Shown: piece after piece, positions 1-6,630 of the stretch
Layout of the letters: the number at the start of each line of letters is the position of its first letter
How positions within the stretch are numbered: the stretch's first letter is position 1
Assembly (NCBI GenBank): GCA_035513135.1
Contig: DATKCQ010000001.1
Span: forward strand, 1 to 12,938
Direction: 5' to 3'
DNA: 12,938 bases
Source of the DNA: Thermohalobaculum sp035513135
GTDB taxonomy: Bacteria; Pseudomonadota; Alphaproteobacteria; Rhodobacterales; Rhodobacteraceae
Position numbers and translations under genes: made by a program
Notes under the pieces: model-generated
What the model was told of the DNA's origin: nothing
What the model saw: the letters and a program-made list of their open reading frames with translations, nothing else
The model's database searches: none

Positions 1-1288
1 CCTCGGCCATCCGCGCCCGCTGCTCCGGCGCGGCGAAGAGCGCCGCCACCGCCTGCGCCAGCTCCTCCGCCCCGCCCACGGGCCGCGCCCCGCCGGCCGC
101 GTCGAGCGCCGCGTAGGCCAGCGCGAAGTTCCGCGTCGCCGGGCCGTGCAGGATCGCCGCGCCCAGCGCCGCCGCCTCGAACGGCGTGTGCCCCCCCGCC
201 TCGCCCGCTCCCCCGCTTAGCGATCCGCCGACAAAGGCGACCGGCGCCAGCCGCAGCCACAGCCCGGTCTCGCCCAGCGTGTCGGCCAGCCAGATGTCGG
301 TCTCCGTCCCGGGCGCCTCGCCCAGCGCCCGGCGCGCCACCCGCAAGCCCCGCCGGCCGAGCGCCGCGGCGATGGCGCCGCCGCGCTCGGGATGGCGCGG
401 CGCGATCAGCGCCAGCAGCCCCGGCACCGCCCGCGCCGCCAGGCGTTGCGCCTCGGCGGCGATCTCCTCCTCCGGCGCATGGGTCGAGACGGCGAGCCAG
501 GCCGGCCGGCCCCCCAGCGCCTTGCGCGCCGCGCCCAGCGCCGCCGCGTCGCAGCCGGGCGGCGCCACGGCGGCCTTGAGATTGCCGCCAACGCCCACCC
601 GCCCCGGCTCGGCCCCCATGGCGACGAGGCGCGCCGCCGTCTCCGGGTCCTGCGCCTCGATCCGGGCGAACAGGCGGACCAGCGCCCGCGCCATGCCGGG
701 CGCCCACGCCCAGCGCCGCGCGCTGCGCGCCGAGACCCGCGCATTGACCAGCAGCATCGGCACGCCGCGCCGCGCCGTCTCGAGCAGCAGCCGGGGCCAC
801 AGCTCGCTCTCGGCCCGGATCGCCAGATCGGGCCGCCAGTGCTCGAGGAACCCGCGCGCCGCGGCCTGCGTGTCGACCGGCGCATACTGGTGCAGGCAGC
901 CGGCGGGCAGCGCGCCCTCGAGCCGGTGCGCCGCCGCCACCGTGCCCGCGGTCAGCAGGCAGGTCACCGGCGCCTGCCGCCCGAGCTCCGCCGCCAGCGG
1001 CAGCAGCGACACCGCCTCGCCGGCGCTCGCCCCGTGCAGCCACACCAGCCGCCCGGCCGGCCGTGCCGCGCCGGCCCGCCCCAGCCGCTCGCCCAGCCGG
1101 CCCGGCTCCTCGCGCCCGCGCGCGGCACGCCGGCGCAGCCACCATGCCGCCGCCGGCCCGGCCAGCCGCGACAGCGCCAGGTAGCAGGCCAGCGCGGGCG
1201 AGCCCCTCTCGCCGGCCTCGCCGAACCCTTGGGCCGCGCCGTCATGCAGTGAGCTGTCCCCCGCCCCGGCGCGCCCCGCGCCGCTCAT
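1..1288 (-). CDS. waaA: 3-deoxy-D-manno-octulosonic acid (Kdo) transferase, C-terminus beyond window
   Basis: Transfers Kdo from CMP-Kdo to the lipid A precursor at the cytoplasmic face of the inner membrane. 429 residues are visible and the frame is still open at the left edge, so only a short tail should be missing (family about 425 residues). Seen: a hydrophobic N-terminal anchor at residues 32-50; HGASAGE at 85-91, whose Glu matches the family's catalytic Glu; ESELWP at 160-165; NARVSARS at 182-189; PRHPERGG near 297-304; FVGGSL and GGHTPFEAA near 352-373. The start is the ATG at 1288, which shares ATGA with the stop of the DUF4170 gene, so translation is probably coupled; no other ATG, GTG or TTG lies before the anchor. 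Oddities: about 30 extra residues precede the anchor, and the usually short linker between GGSL and GGHNP is a longer Gly/Ala stretch, with Thr in place of Asn. The gene is last in the visible operon. Confidence 0.95.
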   Translation of the reverse strand, partial: MSGAGRAGAGDSSLHDGAAQGFGEAGERGSPALACYLALSRLAGPAAAWWLRRRAARGREEPGRLGERLGRAGAARPAGRLVWLHGASAGEAVSLLPLAAELGRQAPVTCLLTAGTVAAAHRLEGALPAGCLHQYAPVDTQAAARGFLEHWRPDLAIRAESELWPRLLLETARRGVPMLLVNARVSARSARRWAWAPGMARALVRLFARIEAQDPETAARLVAMGAEPGRVGVGGNLKAAVAPPGCDAAALGAARKALGGRPAWLAVSTHAPEEEIAAEAQRLAARAVPGLLALIAPRHPERGGAIAAALGRRGLRVARRALGEAPGTETDIWLADTLGETGLWLRLAPVAFVGGSLSGGAGEAGGHTPFEAAALGAAILHGPATRNFALAYAALDAAGGARPVGGAEELAQAVAALFAAPEQRARMAE

Positions 1289-1533
1289 CCGGTCTCGGGC
1301 TTGTCGGCGGCGCTCGCCGGGTTCTCCTCGTCGTGCAGCCGGTGCAGGTGGGCGATGAAGTAGCGCATGTGGGCGTTGTCGACCGTCTGCTGCGCCTTCG
1401 CCTTCCAGGCGCGGTGCGCGCTTTCGTAGTCGGGGAACATGCCGACGATGTCGATCTCCTCGACATTGGCGAAGGTGCTGCCCTGCGGGTCGACGAGCTC
1501 GCCGCCGAAGACGAGGTGCAGGCGCTGGGGCAT
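1285..1533 (-). CDS. DUF4170 family protein
   Basis: A small soluble protein of 82 residues and unknown function, recognised as DUF4170 from LHLVFGGELVDP near the N-terminus, the central IDIVGMFPDY and the block TVDNAHMRYFIAHLHRL. I chose the ATG at 1533 (MPQRLHL) over an in-frame ATG at 1575: a GAGAGG ribosome site lies 5 bases before it and homologues begin near this point, whereas the upstream extension looks like untranslated leader. The TGA stop overlaps the ATG of waaA by four bases (ATGA), which suggests translational coupling. The upstream neighbour is the cysQ-like phosphatase, about 60 bases away. In alphaproteobacteria I recall this family repeatedly sitting between an inositol-phosphatase-family gene and Kdo/lipid A genes. 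Its role in that context is not known to me. Confidence 0.9.
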   Translation of the reverse strand: MPQRLHLVFGGELVDPQGSTFANVEEIDIVGMFPDYESAHRAWKAKAQQTVDNAHMRYFIAHLHRLHDEENPASAADKPETG

Positions 1534-1594
1534 CGGAGCCTCTCTCGCTGCCGGATCGCGGATGCCGCGCACCATATCGCGCGCGCGGCGCCAG

Positions 1595-2392
1595 TCAATC
1601 GGCGCGCCTGAGCGCCAGCACCGCCCGGTGCAGCGGGGCGGGCGCCGCGATCACCCCGGCCGCCCGCGCCGGGTGGCGGCTGAACTCGAGCGGCCCGCCT
1701 TCCCGGTCGGTGACCACCACGCCGGCCTCCGTGGCGATCAGGCTGCCGGCGGCGATGTCCCACTCCCAGGCGTCGCGCAGCGTCACCATCAGGTCGAAGC
1801 TTCCCGCCGCCACCAGGCACAGCCGCCAGGCCAGCGAGGGCCGGAAATGCCGCGCCACCGGCGGCGGCCCGCCGGGCCACAGCTCGGGCTTGAGCTGCGA
1901 CGAGGCGACCAGCGTCCGCGCGCCGCGCAGCGCGCTGCGCGCCGAGGCCCGGATCGCGCCGCCGTCGAGCGTGGCACCGGCGCCCAGCGCCGCGGCGTAG
2001 GTCTCGGCCCGCGCCGGCAGGCGCATGGCGCCGGCGATCACCCGGCCGCGCTCGGCCACCGCCAGCGCCGGGCCCCAGCCCTCCTTGCCGGCCATGAAGG
2101 CGCGGGTGCCGTCGATCGGGTCGAGGATGAACACCCGCTCGCGCCCCGTCAGGTCGGTGTCGCCGCGGCTCTCCTCGGACAGCCAGCCATAGTCGGGCCG
2201 CGCCGCCATCAGCTCGGCCCTGAGCATCCGGTCGATCTCGAGGTCGACCGCGGTCACCGGCCCCTGACCCGGCTTCTCCCAGCTCTCGTAGATGCCGCGG
2301 AAGGCCTTGAGCGCGATCTCCCCCGCCGCCTCGGCCGCCGCCACCAGCAGGCGCAGGTCCGCGCCGAACTCCCCGCCCGGCTCAGGCGCCAA
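1595..2392 (-). CDS. cysQ: Inositol monophosphatase family, CysQ-like 3'(2'),5'-bisphosphate nucleotidase
   Basis: A Mg2+-dependent, Li+-sensitive phosphatase fold. CysQ proteins hydrolyse 3'-phosphoadenosine 5'-phosphate, the by-product of sulfate assimilation; close relatives act on inositol phosphates, so the substrate is an inference. Of 265 residues, PVTAVDLEID (46-54), WLSEES (70-75, metal-binding Glu), DPIDGTRAF (91-99, motif A) and WDIAAGSLIATEAG (211-224, motif B) are all intact. The start is unusual: a TGA lies two codons upstream in frame, and the only initiator before the first helix is TTG at 2392. A GAGGGG ribosome site lies 7 bases before it, inside the end of pmbA. The gene overlaps pmbA by 11 bases, so it is probably translated after it in the same transcript. 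SuhB-type inositol monophosphatase is the alternative name. Confidence 0.9.
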   Translation of the reverse strand: MAPEPGGEFGADLRLLVAAAEAAGEIALKAFRGIYESWEKPGQGPVTAVDLEIDRMLRAELMAARPDYGWLSEESRGDTDLTGRERVFILDPIDGTRAFMAGKEGWGPALAVAERGRVIAGAMRLPARAETYAAALGAGATLDGGAIRASARSALRGARTLVASSQLKPELWPGGPPPVARHFRPSLAWRLCLVAAGSFDLMVTLRDAWEWDIAAGSLIATEAGVVVTDREGGPLEFSRHPARAAGVIAAPAPLHRAVLALRRAD

Positions 2393-3770
2393 CGGTCAGC
2401 CCCTCGACCAGCAGCGAGGGCACCGACACGGCCCGGTGCGGGTCGGCGTCGTCGGCCGGGATCAGCGTGCGCACGATCTCGGGCAGGCTGCCGGCGATGG
2501 TGATCTCGTTGACCGGGTGGGCGATCTCGCCGCCCTCGACCCACAGGCCCGAGGCGCCGCGGCTGTAGGCGCCGGTGGTGGGGTTGATCGAGGCGCCGAT
2601 CAGCCCGGTCACCACCAGCCCGGTGCCCATCCGCGCGATCAGCGCGTCACGGCCGACATCGCCCTGCGTCACCCGGATGTTGCTGGTGCCGGGCTGCGGC
2701 GGCCCGCCGGTGCCGCGCCGGGCGCTGGCGGTGCTCGCCAGCCCCAGCTTGCGCGCGGTGGCGAGGTCCAGCACCCAGCTGCGCAGCACGCCGTCGGCGA
2801 TCAGCGCGTTGCGCCGCGCCGCCAGCCCCTCGCCGTCGAACGGGCGGCTCGCCGGGCCGCGCCGGATCAGCGGATCGTCGGCCACCTCGAAGCCCGCGGG
2901 CAGCACCTGCGCGCCCATCGCGTCGCGCAGCCAGCTCGCCCCGCGCACGATGGCGAGGCCGTTGATGGCGGCGAGCACGTGGCCGATCAGGCTGCCCGCC
3001 ACGCGCTCGTCGAACAGCACCGCAAAGCGTCCGGAAGGCGGCTTGCGCGCGCCCAGCCGCTCGACGGCGCGCCGCCCGGCCCGCTCGCCGACCCAGGCCG
3101 CGTCGGGCAGGTCGGCGCGGAAGCTGCGGGCCTCGTACGCATGGTCCGACTCGCGCCCCGGCCCCTGCCCGGCCATGGCCGAGACGCCGATCGAGGCGCT
3201 GGTCCGCGCATAGCTGCCCTGGAATCCGTTCGTCGCCATCAGGGTGATGCGGTCGCGCCCCCAGCCGGCGCTCGCCTGATCGACCTGGGTGACGCCCGCC
3301 ACCGCCAGCGCCGCCGCCTCGGCGGCCAGCGCCAGCTCCTCCAGCGCCTGCGGCGCCGGCGGGTGCTGCGGGTCGGCCAGTTCCAGCGCCGCCGGGTCGG
3401 CAGGCGTGCCCGGCTCGTCCAGCCCGGCCAGCCCGCACCACGGATCCTCGGGCGCGGCGCGGGCCATGGCCACGGCGCGCTCGGCCATCTCCCCGAGCGC
3501 CGCGCGCCGGATGTCGGAGCCCGAGACGCAGGCCTGGCGCCGCCCCATCAGCACGCGCAGCCCGAGGTCGCGCCCCTCCGAGCGCTCGGCCTCCTCGAGC
3601 CGCCCGCCGCGCACGCCGACGCCGAGGCTGGTGGCCGAGACCACCAGCACGTCGGCGGCTTCGGCGCCGGCGCGCCGGGCCGCGTCGATCAGCGCCTCGG
3701 CGAGCTCCAGATCGTGCCCGTCCCGATCGTACCCGTCCAGATCGTGCCCGTCCGGATCGTGCCGCTCCAT
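2382..3770 (-). CDS. pmbA: PmbA/TldE, TldD-TldE protease partner subunit
   Basis: PmbA (TldE) pairs with TldD to form a cytoplasmic metalloprotease that trims peptides such as microcin B17 precursors and degrades antitoxins in E. coli. This 462-residue protein fits PmbA: LGVGVRGGRLEEAERSEGRD in the N-terminal domain, and a C-terminal part with INPTTGAYSRGASG, LWVEGGEIAHPVNEITIAG and a final IPADD-type segment. It has no HExxxH, as expected because TldD carries the zinc site. The ATG at 3770 has a GGAG ribosome site overlapping the end of the preceding MAPEG gene, 10 bp away. Oddity: residues 1-20 are built from four 15-bp tandem units encoding xDG(H/Y)D repeats, ahead of the usual family start (near LELAEALIDAARRAG). 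No tldD is visible in the window. The end of the gene carries the ribosome site for cysQ. Confidence 0.94.
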   Translation of the reverse strand: MERHDPDGHDLDGYDRDGHDLELAEALIDAARRAGAEAADVLVVSATSLGVGVRGGRLEEAERSEGRDLGLRVLMGRRQACVSGSDIRRAALGEMAERAVAMARAAPEDPWCGLAGLDEPGTPADPAALELADPQHPPAPQALEELALAAEAAALAVAGVTQVDQASAGWGRDRITLMATNGFQGSYARTSASIGVSAMAGQGPGRESDHAYEARSFRADLPDAAWVGERAGRRAVERLGARKPPSGRFAVLFDERVAGSLIGHVLAAINGLAIVRGASWLRDAMGAQVLPAGFEVADDPLIRRGPASRPFDGEGLAARRNALIADGVLRSWVLDLATARKLGLASTASARRGTGGPPQPGTSNIRVTQGDVGRDALIARMGTGLVVTGLIGASINPTTGAYSRGASGLWVEGGEIAHPVNEITIAGSLPEIVRTLIPADDADPHRAVSVPSLLVEGLTVGA

Positions 3771-3780
3771 CGCCCGCTCC

Positions 3781-4179
3781 TCAGAAAAGCGCCAGCAGCG
3801 CCTGCAGGACCAGCGCCAGGCCGAGCCCGCCGATCATCACCACGGTCAGCATCATGCCGGTGAAGCGCAGCCTGAAGCGCCGCGCCCCGGCCAGGAAATA
3901 GGCGCCGTGCATGCCGCGCCCGGCGACCAGCATCAGCCCGGCGAGGTGCAGCAGCCAGCCCGGCGCGCCCATGCCCTCGGCCAGGCCCATGACGATCAGC
4001 GCGATCGGCACGTATTCGCAGGCATTGGCATGGGCGCGCACCGCCTGCTCGAGCTCGGCCACGCCACCGTCGCCGTAGGACACGTCGTGCCGGCGCCGGC
4101 GCCGCGACACCTCGAAGCCCAGGGCCACCAGCCACAGCGCCATCAGCCCCGCATAGAACGCCGTCACCGCCAACAGCAT
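3781..4179 (-). CDS. MAPEG family membrane protein
   Basis: A small four-helix membrane protein of the MAPEG (eicosanoid and glutathione metabolism) superfamily, bacterial YecN-like branch. Of 132 residues, TM1 is near 1-20 (LLAVTAFYAGLMALWLVALG), followed by an Arg-rich loop and VSYGDGG, then the typical ELEQAVRAHANACEYVPIAL segment, where family members carry the RxHxNxxExxP signature. Two or three further hydrophobic helices follow, with HGAYFLAGARRFRLRFTG between them. I chose the ATG at 4179 (MLLAVTAF) because it has GGGGAG 8 bases upstream and matches the family's usual start. A longer frame from 4230 adds 17 Arg/Gly-rich residues and has no ribosome site. It appears to be first in the operon leading to pmbA, cysQ, DUF4170 and waaA. 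Enzymatic activity cannot be judged; many bacterial members are uncharacterised. Confidence 0.9.
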   Translation of the reverse strand: MLLAVTAFYAGLMALWLVALGFEVSRRRRRHDVSYGDGGVAELEQAVRAHANACEYVPIALIVMGLAEGMGAPGWLLHLAGLMLVAGRGMHGAYFLAGARRFRLRFTGMMLTVVMIGGLGLALVLQALLALF

Positions 4180-4220
4180 CGCCCGCGCTCCCCGTCCGGC
4201 CGCTCCGCCTCGGAGCACCG

Positions 4221-4254
4221 TTGCCGACATAGCGCCGCCGCACCATATTTGAAA
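4221..4254. promoter_or_regulatory. Candidate overlapping divergent promoters
   Basis: Plus strand: TTGCCG at 4221-4226, a 17-bp spacer, then CATATT at 4244-4249, about 28 bases before the ATG at 4278. Minus strand: TTTCAA (4254-4249), 17 bp, then TATGTC (4231-4226), about 47 bases before the MAPEG start at 4179. The two pairs interlock, each -35 touching the other's -10. This is the only AT-richer patch between the divergent genes. Matches to the sigma70 consensus are partial, and the minus-strand pair is the weaker. Confidence 0.35.
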
Positions 4255-4277
4255 GGGACGAGGGCGAGGTGCCCGCC

Positions 4278-4601
4278 ATGCGTGCCCTGCTGTGGCCCTA
4301 CTACGCGCCCGAGGAGGTGGCCGCGGCCGTCGAGCACATCGACGTGCTGGTCGGACGCGGCGTGCCGCCCGAGGAGGCCGCCGCCGACGCCGCGCGCATC
4401 TACCGCGCGCGCCTGCGCGATTTCCGCACGCCGCTGGTCGCGGCCCACCTGGCGACCCAGTGGCGGCTGAAGCGCCGCGGCGGGCCCGGGCCGTTCCCCG
4501 GCGGCCGCCCCGGCGCCGCGCCCGGCTGGCGCCCGCGCCCCGGCAAGTACGGCGACGAGGTCAGCCTGCGCGCCTTCCTGCACCGCCTGCTGCACGAGTG
4601 A
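4278..4601 (+). CDS. Unrecognised small protein, 107 residues
   Basis: I do not recognise this family. The N-terminal 70 residues look like a helical, folded domain, with WPYYAPEEVAAAVEHIDVLV, then GVPPEEAAADAARIYRARLR and HLATQWRLKRRGG. A Gly/Pro/Arg-rich linker follows at about 75-90 and a short C-terminal helix ends the protein (EVSLRAFLHRLLHE). No signal peptide or membrane segment is visible. Coding is supported by a candidate promoter just upstream, a GAGG ribosome site 8 bases before the ATG at 4278, and typical third-position GC use. A GTG at 4269 would add three residues (MPA). The gene stands alone on the plus strand, divergent from the MAPEG operon and convergent with manC (37 bp between stops). 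The EEV/EEA repeats suggest a helical interaction domain, but no function can be assigned. Confidence 0.7.
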   Translation: MRALLWPYYAPEEVAAAVEHIDVLVGRGVPPEEAAADAARIYRARLRDFRTPLVAAHLATQWRLKRRGGPGPFPGGRPGAAPGWRPRPGKYGDEVSLRAFLHRLLHE

Positions 4602-4638
4602 AGCCGGCGCGCACCGGCGCAGCCGCGCGAGGCCTGCC

Positions 4639-6093
4639 CTACTCCCGCGCGTAGACGTCGTCGTAGCGGGTGATGTCGTCCTCGCCGAGATAGAAGCCGC
4701 TCTGCACCTCGATCAGGTGCAGCTCGGCCTCGCCCGGGTTCTCCAGCCGGTGACGCTCGCCGATCGGCACGTAGCACGATCGGTCGGGCCCGATCGCGCG
4801 CACATCCTCGCCGATGCTGACCCGGGCGGTGCCCGCCACCACCACCCAGTGCTCGGCCCGGTGCACGTGCGACTGCAGCGACAGCCGCCCACCCGGCCGC
4901 ACCATGATGCGCTTGACCTGGAAGCCGGGCCCGCGCGCCAGCACCTCGTACCAGCCCCACGGGCGGTGGCAGCGCGGGTACTCCTCGGCCTCCTCGGCGC
5001 CGGCGCGCTTGAGCGCCTCGACCGCGTCGCGCACCTCCTGGGCGCGCGCCATCGGCGCCACCAGCACCGCGTCGCGCATCGCCACCGCGATCATGCCCTC
5101 GAGCCCGAGCCCGACCAGCCGCGGCCCGTCCTCGGGCGCCACCAGCAGCGAGTCGCGGCAGCCGATGGACAGCGCCGCGCCTCTCGCGGCGGTGCCCTGC
5201 GCGTCGCGGGGGCTCTCGCGCCACACCGTGTCCCAGGCGCCGAGGTCGTTCCAGCCGCAGTCGAGCGGCACCGCCGTGCCGCCGCCCAGCCGCTCCATCA
5301 CCGCGTAATCGAGCGAGATCGCCGGGCTCGCCCCATAGGCCGCCGCGCCCGGCCGGAAGAAGCACAGATCCTCGCGCCCCTGCGCGAGCGCCCGGCGGCA
5401 GGCGGCGAGGATCTCCGGCGCATGCGCGTCGAACGCGGCCAGGATGTCGCCCGCGCGGAACAGGAAGATGCCGGCGTTCCACAGGTGGCGCCCGGCCTCG
5501 AGCATCGCCTCGGCGCGCGCGCGGTCGGGCTTCTCGACGAAGCGCAGGAAGGGATGCGGTTCGGGGTCGGGCCCGGCGCCCGCGCCCGGCGGCCCCGCCA
5601 GCTCGAGCCAGCCATAGCCGGTCTCGGCCCGCGTCGGCCGGACCCCGAAGGTCACCAGCTGCCCCGCCCGCGCCGCCGCGGCACCCGCGGCGACCGCCCG
5701 GTGGAAGGCCGCCTCGTCGCGGATCAGGTGGTCCGCCGGCAGCACCAGCATCAGCGCCCGCGGGTCGCGCGCCGCCAGCATCAGCGCGCCGAGGCAGACC
5801 GCCGGGCCGGTGTTGCGCATCTCGGGCTCGATGACGATGCGCCCGGCCTGCTCCGGCTCGACGCCGGCCGCCTCCAGCTCGTCGGCGGCGATGAAGCGGA
5901 ACTCGCTGGTGGTCAGCACCAGCGGCGGCGCGTAGCCCGGCGCGGCGACCCGGCGCACGGTGCGCGCAAACAGCGTGTCGCCGTCGAGGATCGGGCCGAA
6001 CTGCTTGGGATAGCTGCGCCGCGACACCGGCCACAGCCGCGTGCCCGAGCCGCCGCACAGGATGACCGGAACGATTTCGGACGGCCCGGCCAC
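4639..6093 (-). CDS. manC: Bifunctional mannose-1-phosphate guanylyltransferase / mannose-6-phosphate isomerase (type II)
   Basis: Makes GDP-mannose from mannose-1-phosphate and GTP, and interconverts fructose-6-P and mannose-6-P, feeding polysaccharide, glycolipid or O-antigen synthesis. 484 residues match the usual length. The N-terminal nucleotidyltransferase has GGSGTRLWPVSR (14-25), LPADHLI (118-124), ETGYGW (157-162), FVEKP (185-189) and WNAGIF (205-210). The C-terminal cupin isomerase has RPWG (377-380) and QSHVHRAEHW (407-416), retaining the Gln, two His, Glu and His positions of the family metal site, though the middle His of the usual HHH is Val. It ends in YLGEDDITRYDD. A Gly/Pro-rich insert lies near 165-180. 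The start is GTG at 6093 with GGGAG 8 bases upstream; it follows the NDUFS4-like gene by 24 bp and is probably cotranscribed with it. No other sugar-nucleotide gene is nearby, so the mannose end product is unknown. Confidence 0.95.
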   Translation of the reverse strand: MAGPSEIVPVILCGGSGTRLWPVSRRSYPKQFGPILDGDTLFARTVRRVAAPGYAPPLVLTTSEFRFIAADELEAAGVEPEQAGRIVIEPEMRNTGPAVCLGALMLAARDPRALMLVLPADHLIRDEAAFHRAVAAGAAAARAGQLVTFGVRPTRAETGYGWLELAGPPGAGAGPDPEPHPFLRFVEKPDRARAEAMLEAGRHLWNAGIFLFRAGDILAAFDAHAPEILAACRRALAQGREDLCFFRPGAAAYGASPAISLDYAVMERLGGGTAVPLDCGWNDLGAWDTVWRESPRDAQGTAARGAALSIGCRDSLLVAPEDGPRLVGLGLEGMIAVAMRDAVLVAPMARAQEVRDAVEALKRAGAEEAEEYPRCHRPWGWYEVLARGPGFQVKRIMVRPGGRLSLQSHVHRAEHWVVVAGTARVSIGEDVRAIGPDRSCYVPIGERHRLENPGEAELHLIEVQSGFYLGEDDITRYDDVYARE

Positions 6094-6117
6094 GCTGCGG
6101 TCTCCCTGCTCGGCGGC

Positions 6118-6429
6118 TCAGTGGGTCCAGCCGAAGCGCCGGTTGTAGGCGAAATTGCCGCCATAGCCCATCGGCCGCACGTTGGCACGGCGCGGCTTCG
6201 GCTGCTCGACGACACAGGCGATGCCGTGGCGCCGGGCGTAGTCGACCGCGTCCTCTTTCGAGTGGAAGCGCAGGCGCAGCTGGCGCTGCATGTCGCCCGA
6301 TCCGGTCCAGCCCATCAGCGGGTCGATGCGGCGGGGCTGGCTGGGCGTGTACTCCAGGATCCACAGCCGGGTGTTGGCCATGCCGGACTGCATGGCGTTC
6401 TTCGGCTGCTGGTAGATGCGTGCGTCCAT
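6118..6429 (-). CDS. NDUFS4-like NADH dehydrogenase (complex I) accessory subunit
   Basis: A 103-residue protein of the ETC complex I conserved-region family (the mitochondrial NDUFS4/18-kDa subunit family), an accessory subunit on the peripheral arm of alphaproteobacterial and mitochondrial complex I. Seen: TRLWILEYTP (residues 20-29), the WTGSGDMQRQLRLRFHSKEDAVDYARRHG core (written here in family terms: a WTxSxDMxxQ start then FxSKEDAxxYA), and the diagnostic end YGGNFAYNRRFGWTH. The ATG at 6429 has GGGAG 6 bases before it; the frame stays open far upstream, but that stretch lies opposite the GST gene and is not coding. It is probably cotranscribed with manC, which has no obvious metabolic link. 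The rest of complex I (nuo) is not in the window; this gene is commonly detached from nuo in alphaproteobacteria. Confidence 0.93.
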   Translation of the reverse strand: MDARIYQQPKNAMQSGMANTRLWILEYTPSQPRRIDPLMGWTGSGDMQRQLRLRFHSKEDAVDYARRHGIACVVEQPKPRRANVRPMGYGGNFAYNRRFGWTH

Positions 6430-6465
6430 GGCCCCTCTCCCGGGTCGCGTCGCTGCCGGCGCCTC

Positions 6466-6495
6466 CATATCGCGCGGAATACGGCCGCCTGGCAA
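6466..6495 (-). promoter_or_regulatory. Candidate promoter for NDUFS4-like gene and manC
   Basis: On the minus strand, TTGCCA (6495-6490) is separated by 18 bp from GATATG (6471-6466), about 37 bases before the ATG at 6429. The -35 is a fair sigma70 match and the -10 a weak one. It is the best candidate in the 200-bp divergent region. Confidence 0.35.
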
Positions 6496-6527
6496 GGCGC
6501 TTGGCGGAAAATCGGGGCACGGCGATG

Positions 6528-6579
6528 GCTTGCGGCCCGGGCTTGCGGCCCGGGCTTGCGGCCCAGGCTTGCGGCTCGC
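6528..6579. repeat. Four tandem copies of a 13-bp repeat
   Basis: The unit is GCTTGCGGCCCGG. Copies lie at 6528-6540, 6541-6553, 6554-6566 and 6567-6579. The first two are identical, the third has one change, and the fourth has two. The GCCCGGGC palindrome is formed at the first two junctions (6535-6542, 6548-6555). The repeat lies between the divergent NDUFS4-like and GST genes, outside coding sequence. The fourth copy's TTGCGG (6569-6574) could serve as a -35 element for the GST gene. Confidence 0.95.
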
Positions 6580-6598
6580 GGCGCGATGGCGGCATACT
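6569..6598 (+). promoter_or_regulatory. Candidate promoter for the GST gene
   Basis: TTGCGG (6569-6574) in the last tandem repeat copy, an 18-bp spacer, then CATACT (6593-6598), about 32 bases before the ATG at 6631. The -10 matches sigma70 consensus at four of six positions; the -35 only in TTG. It is weak but correctly placed. Confidence 0.3.
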
Positions 6599-6630
6599 GC
6601 GCAACCGTCCAGCAAGCGAGTGCGCGCCTC

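Noticed and set aside
186..1252. Long plus-strand open frames opposite waaA
   Set aside because: Arg/Ala/Ser/Pro-rich low-complexity translations with no recognisable motif; the minus strand carries an intact Kdo transferase across the same bases. GC-rich DNA keeps antisense frames open.
1534..1575. Longer start for the DUF4170 gene at 1575
   Set aside because: No ribosome site there, and the ATG at 1533 has GAGAGG at good spacing and matches the family start.
4180..4230. Longer start for the MAPEG gene at 4230
   Set aside because: No ribosome site and a charged leader before TM1; it would also place the start inside the candidate promoter.
4602..4638. Terminator between the unknown gene and manC
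   Set aside because: Only a 5-bp stem (GCCGG/CCGGC at 4603-4618) with no T-run; not convincing in this GC content.
6528..6579. CRISPR-like array
   Set aside because: The repeats are 13 bp, directly abutting with no spacers; the same holds for the 15-bp units at 3711-3770.
4717..6630. A long plus-strand frame that would fuse some 600 residues to the N-terminus of the GST
   Set aside because: The extension is antisense to manC and the NDUFS4-like gene and has shadow composition; the GST family starts at the ATG at 6631.
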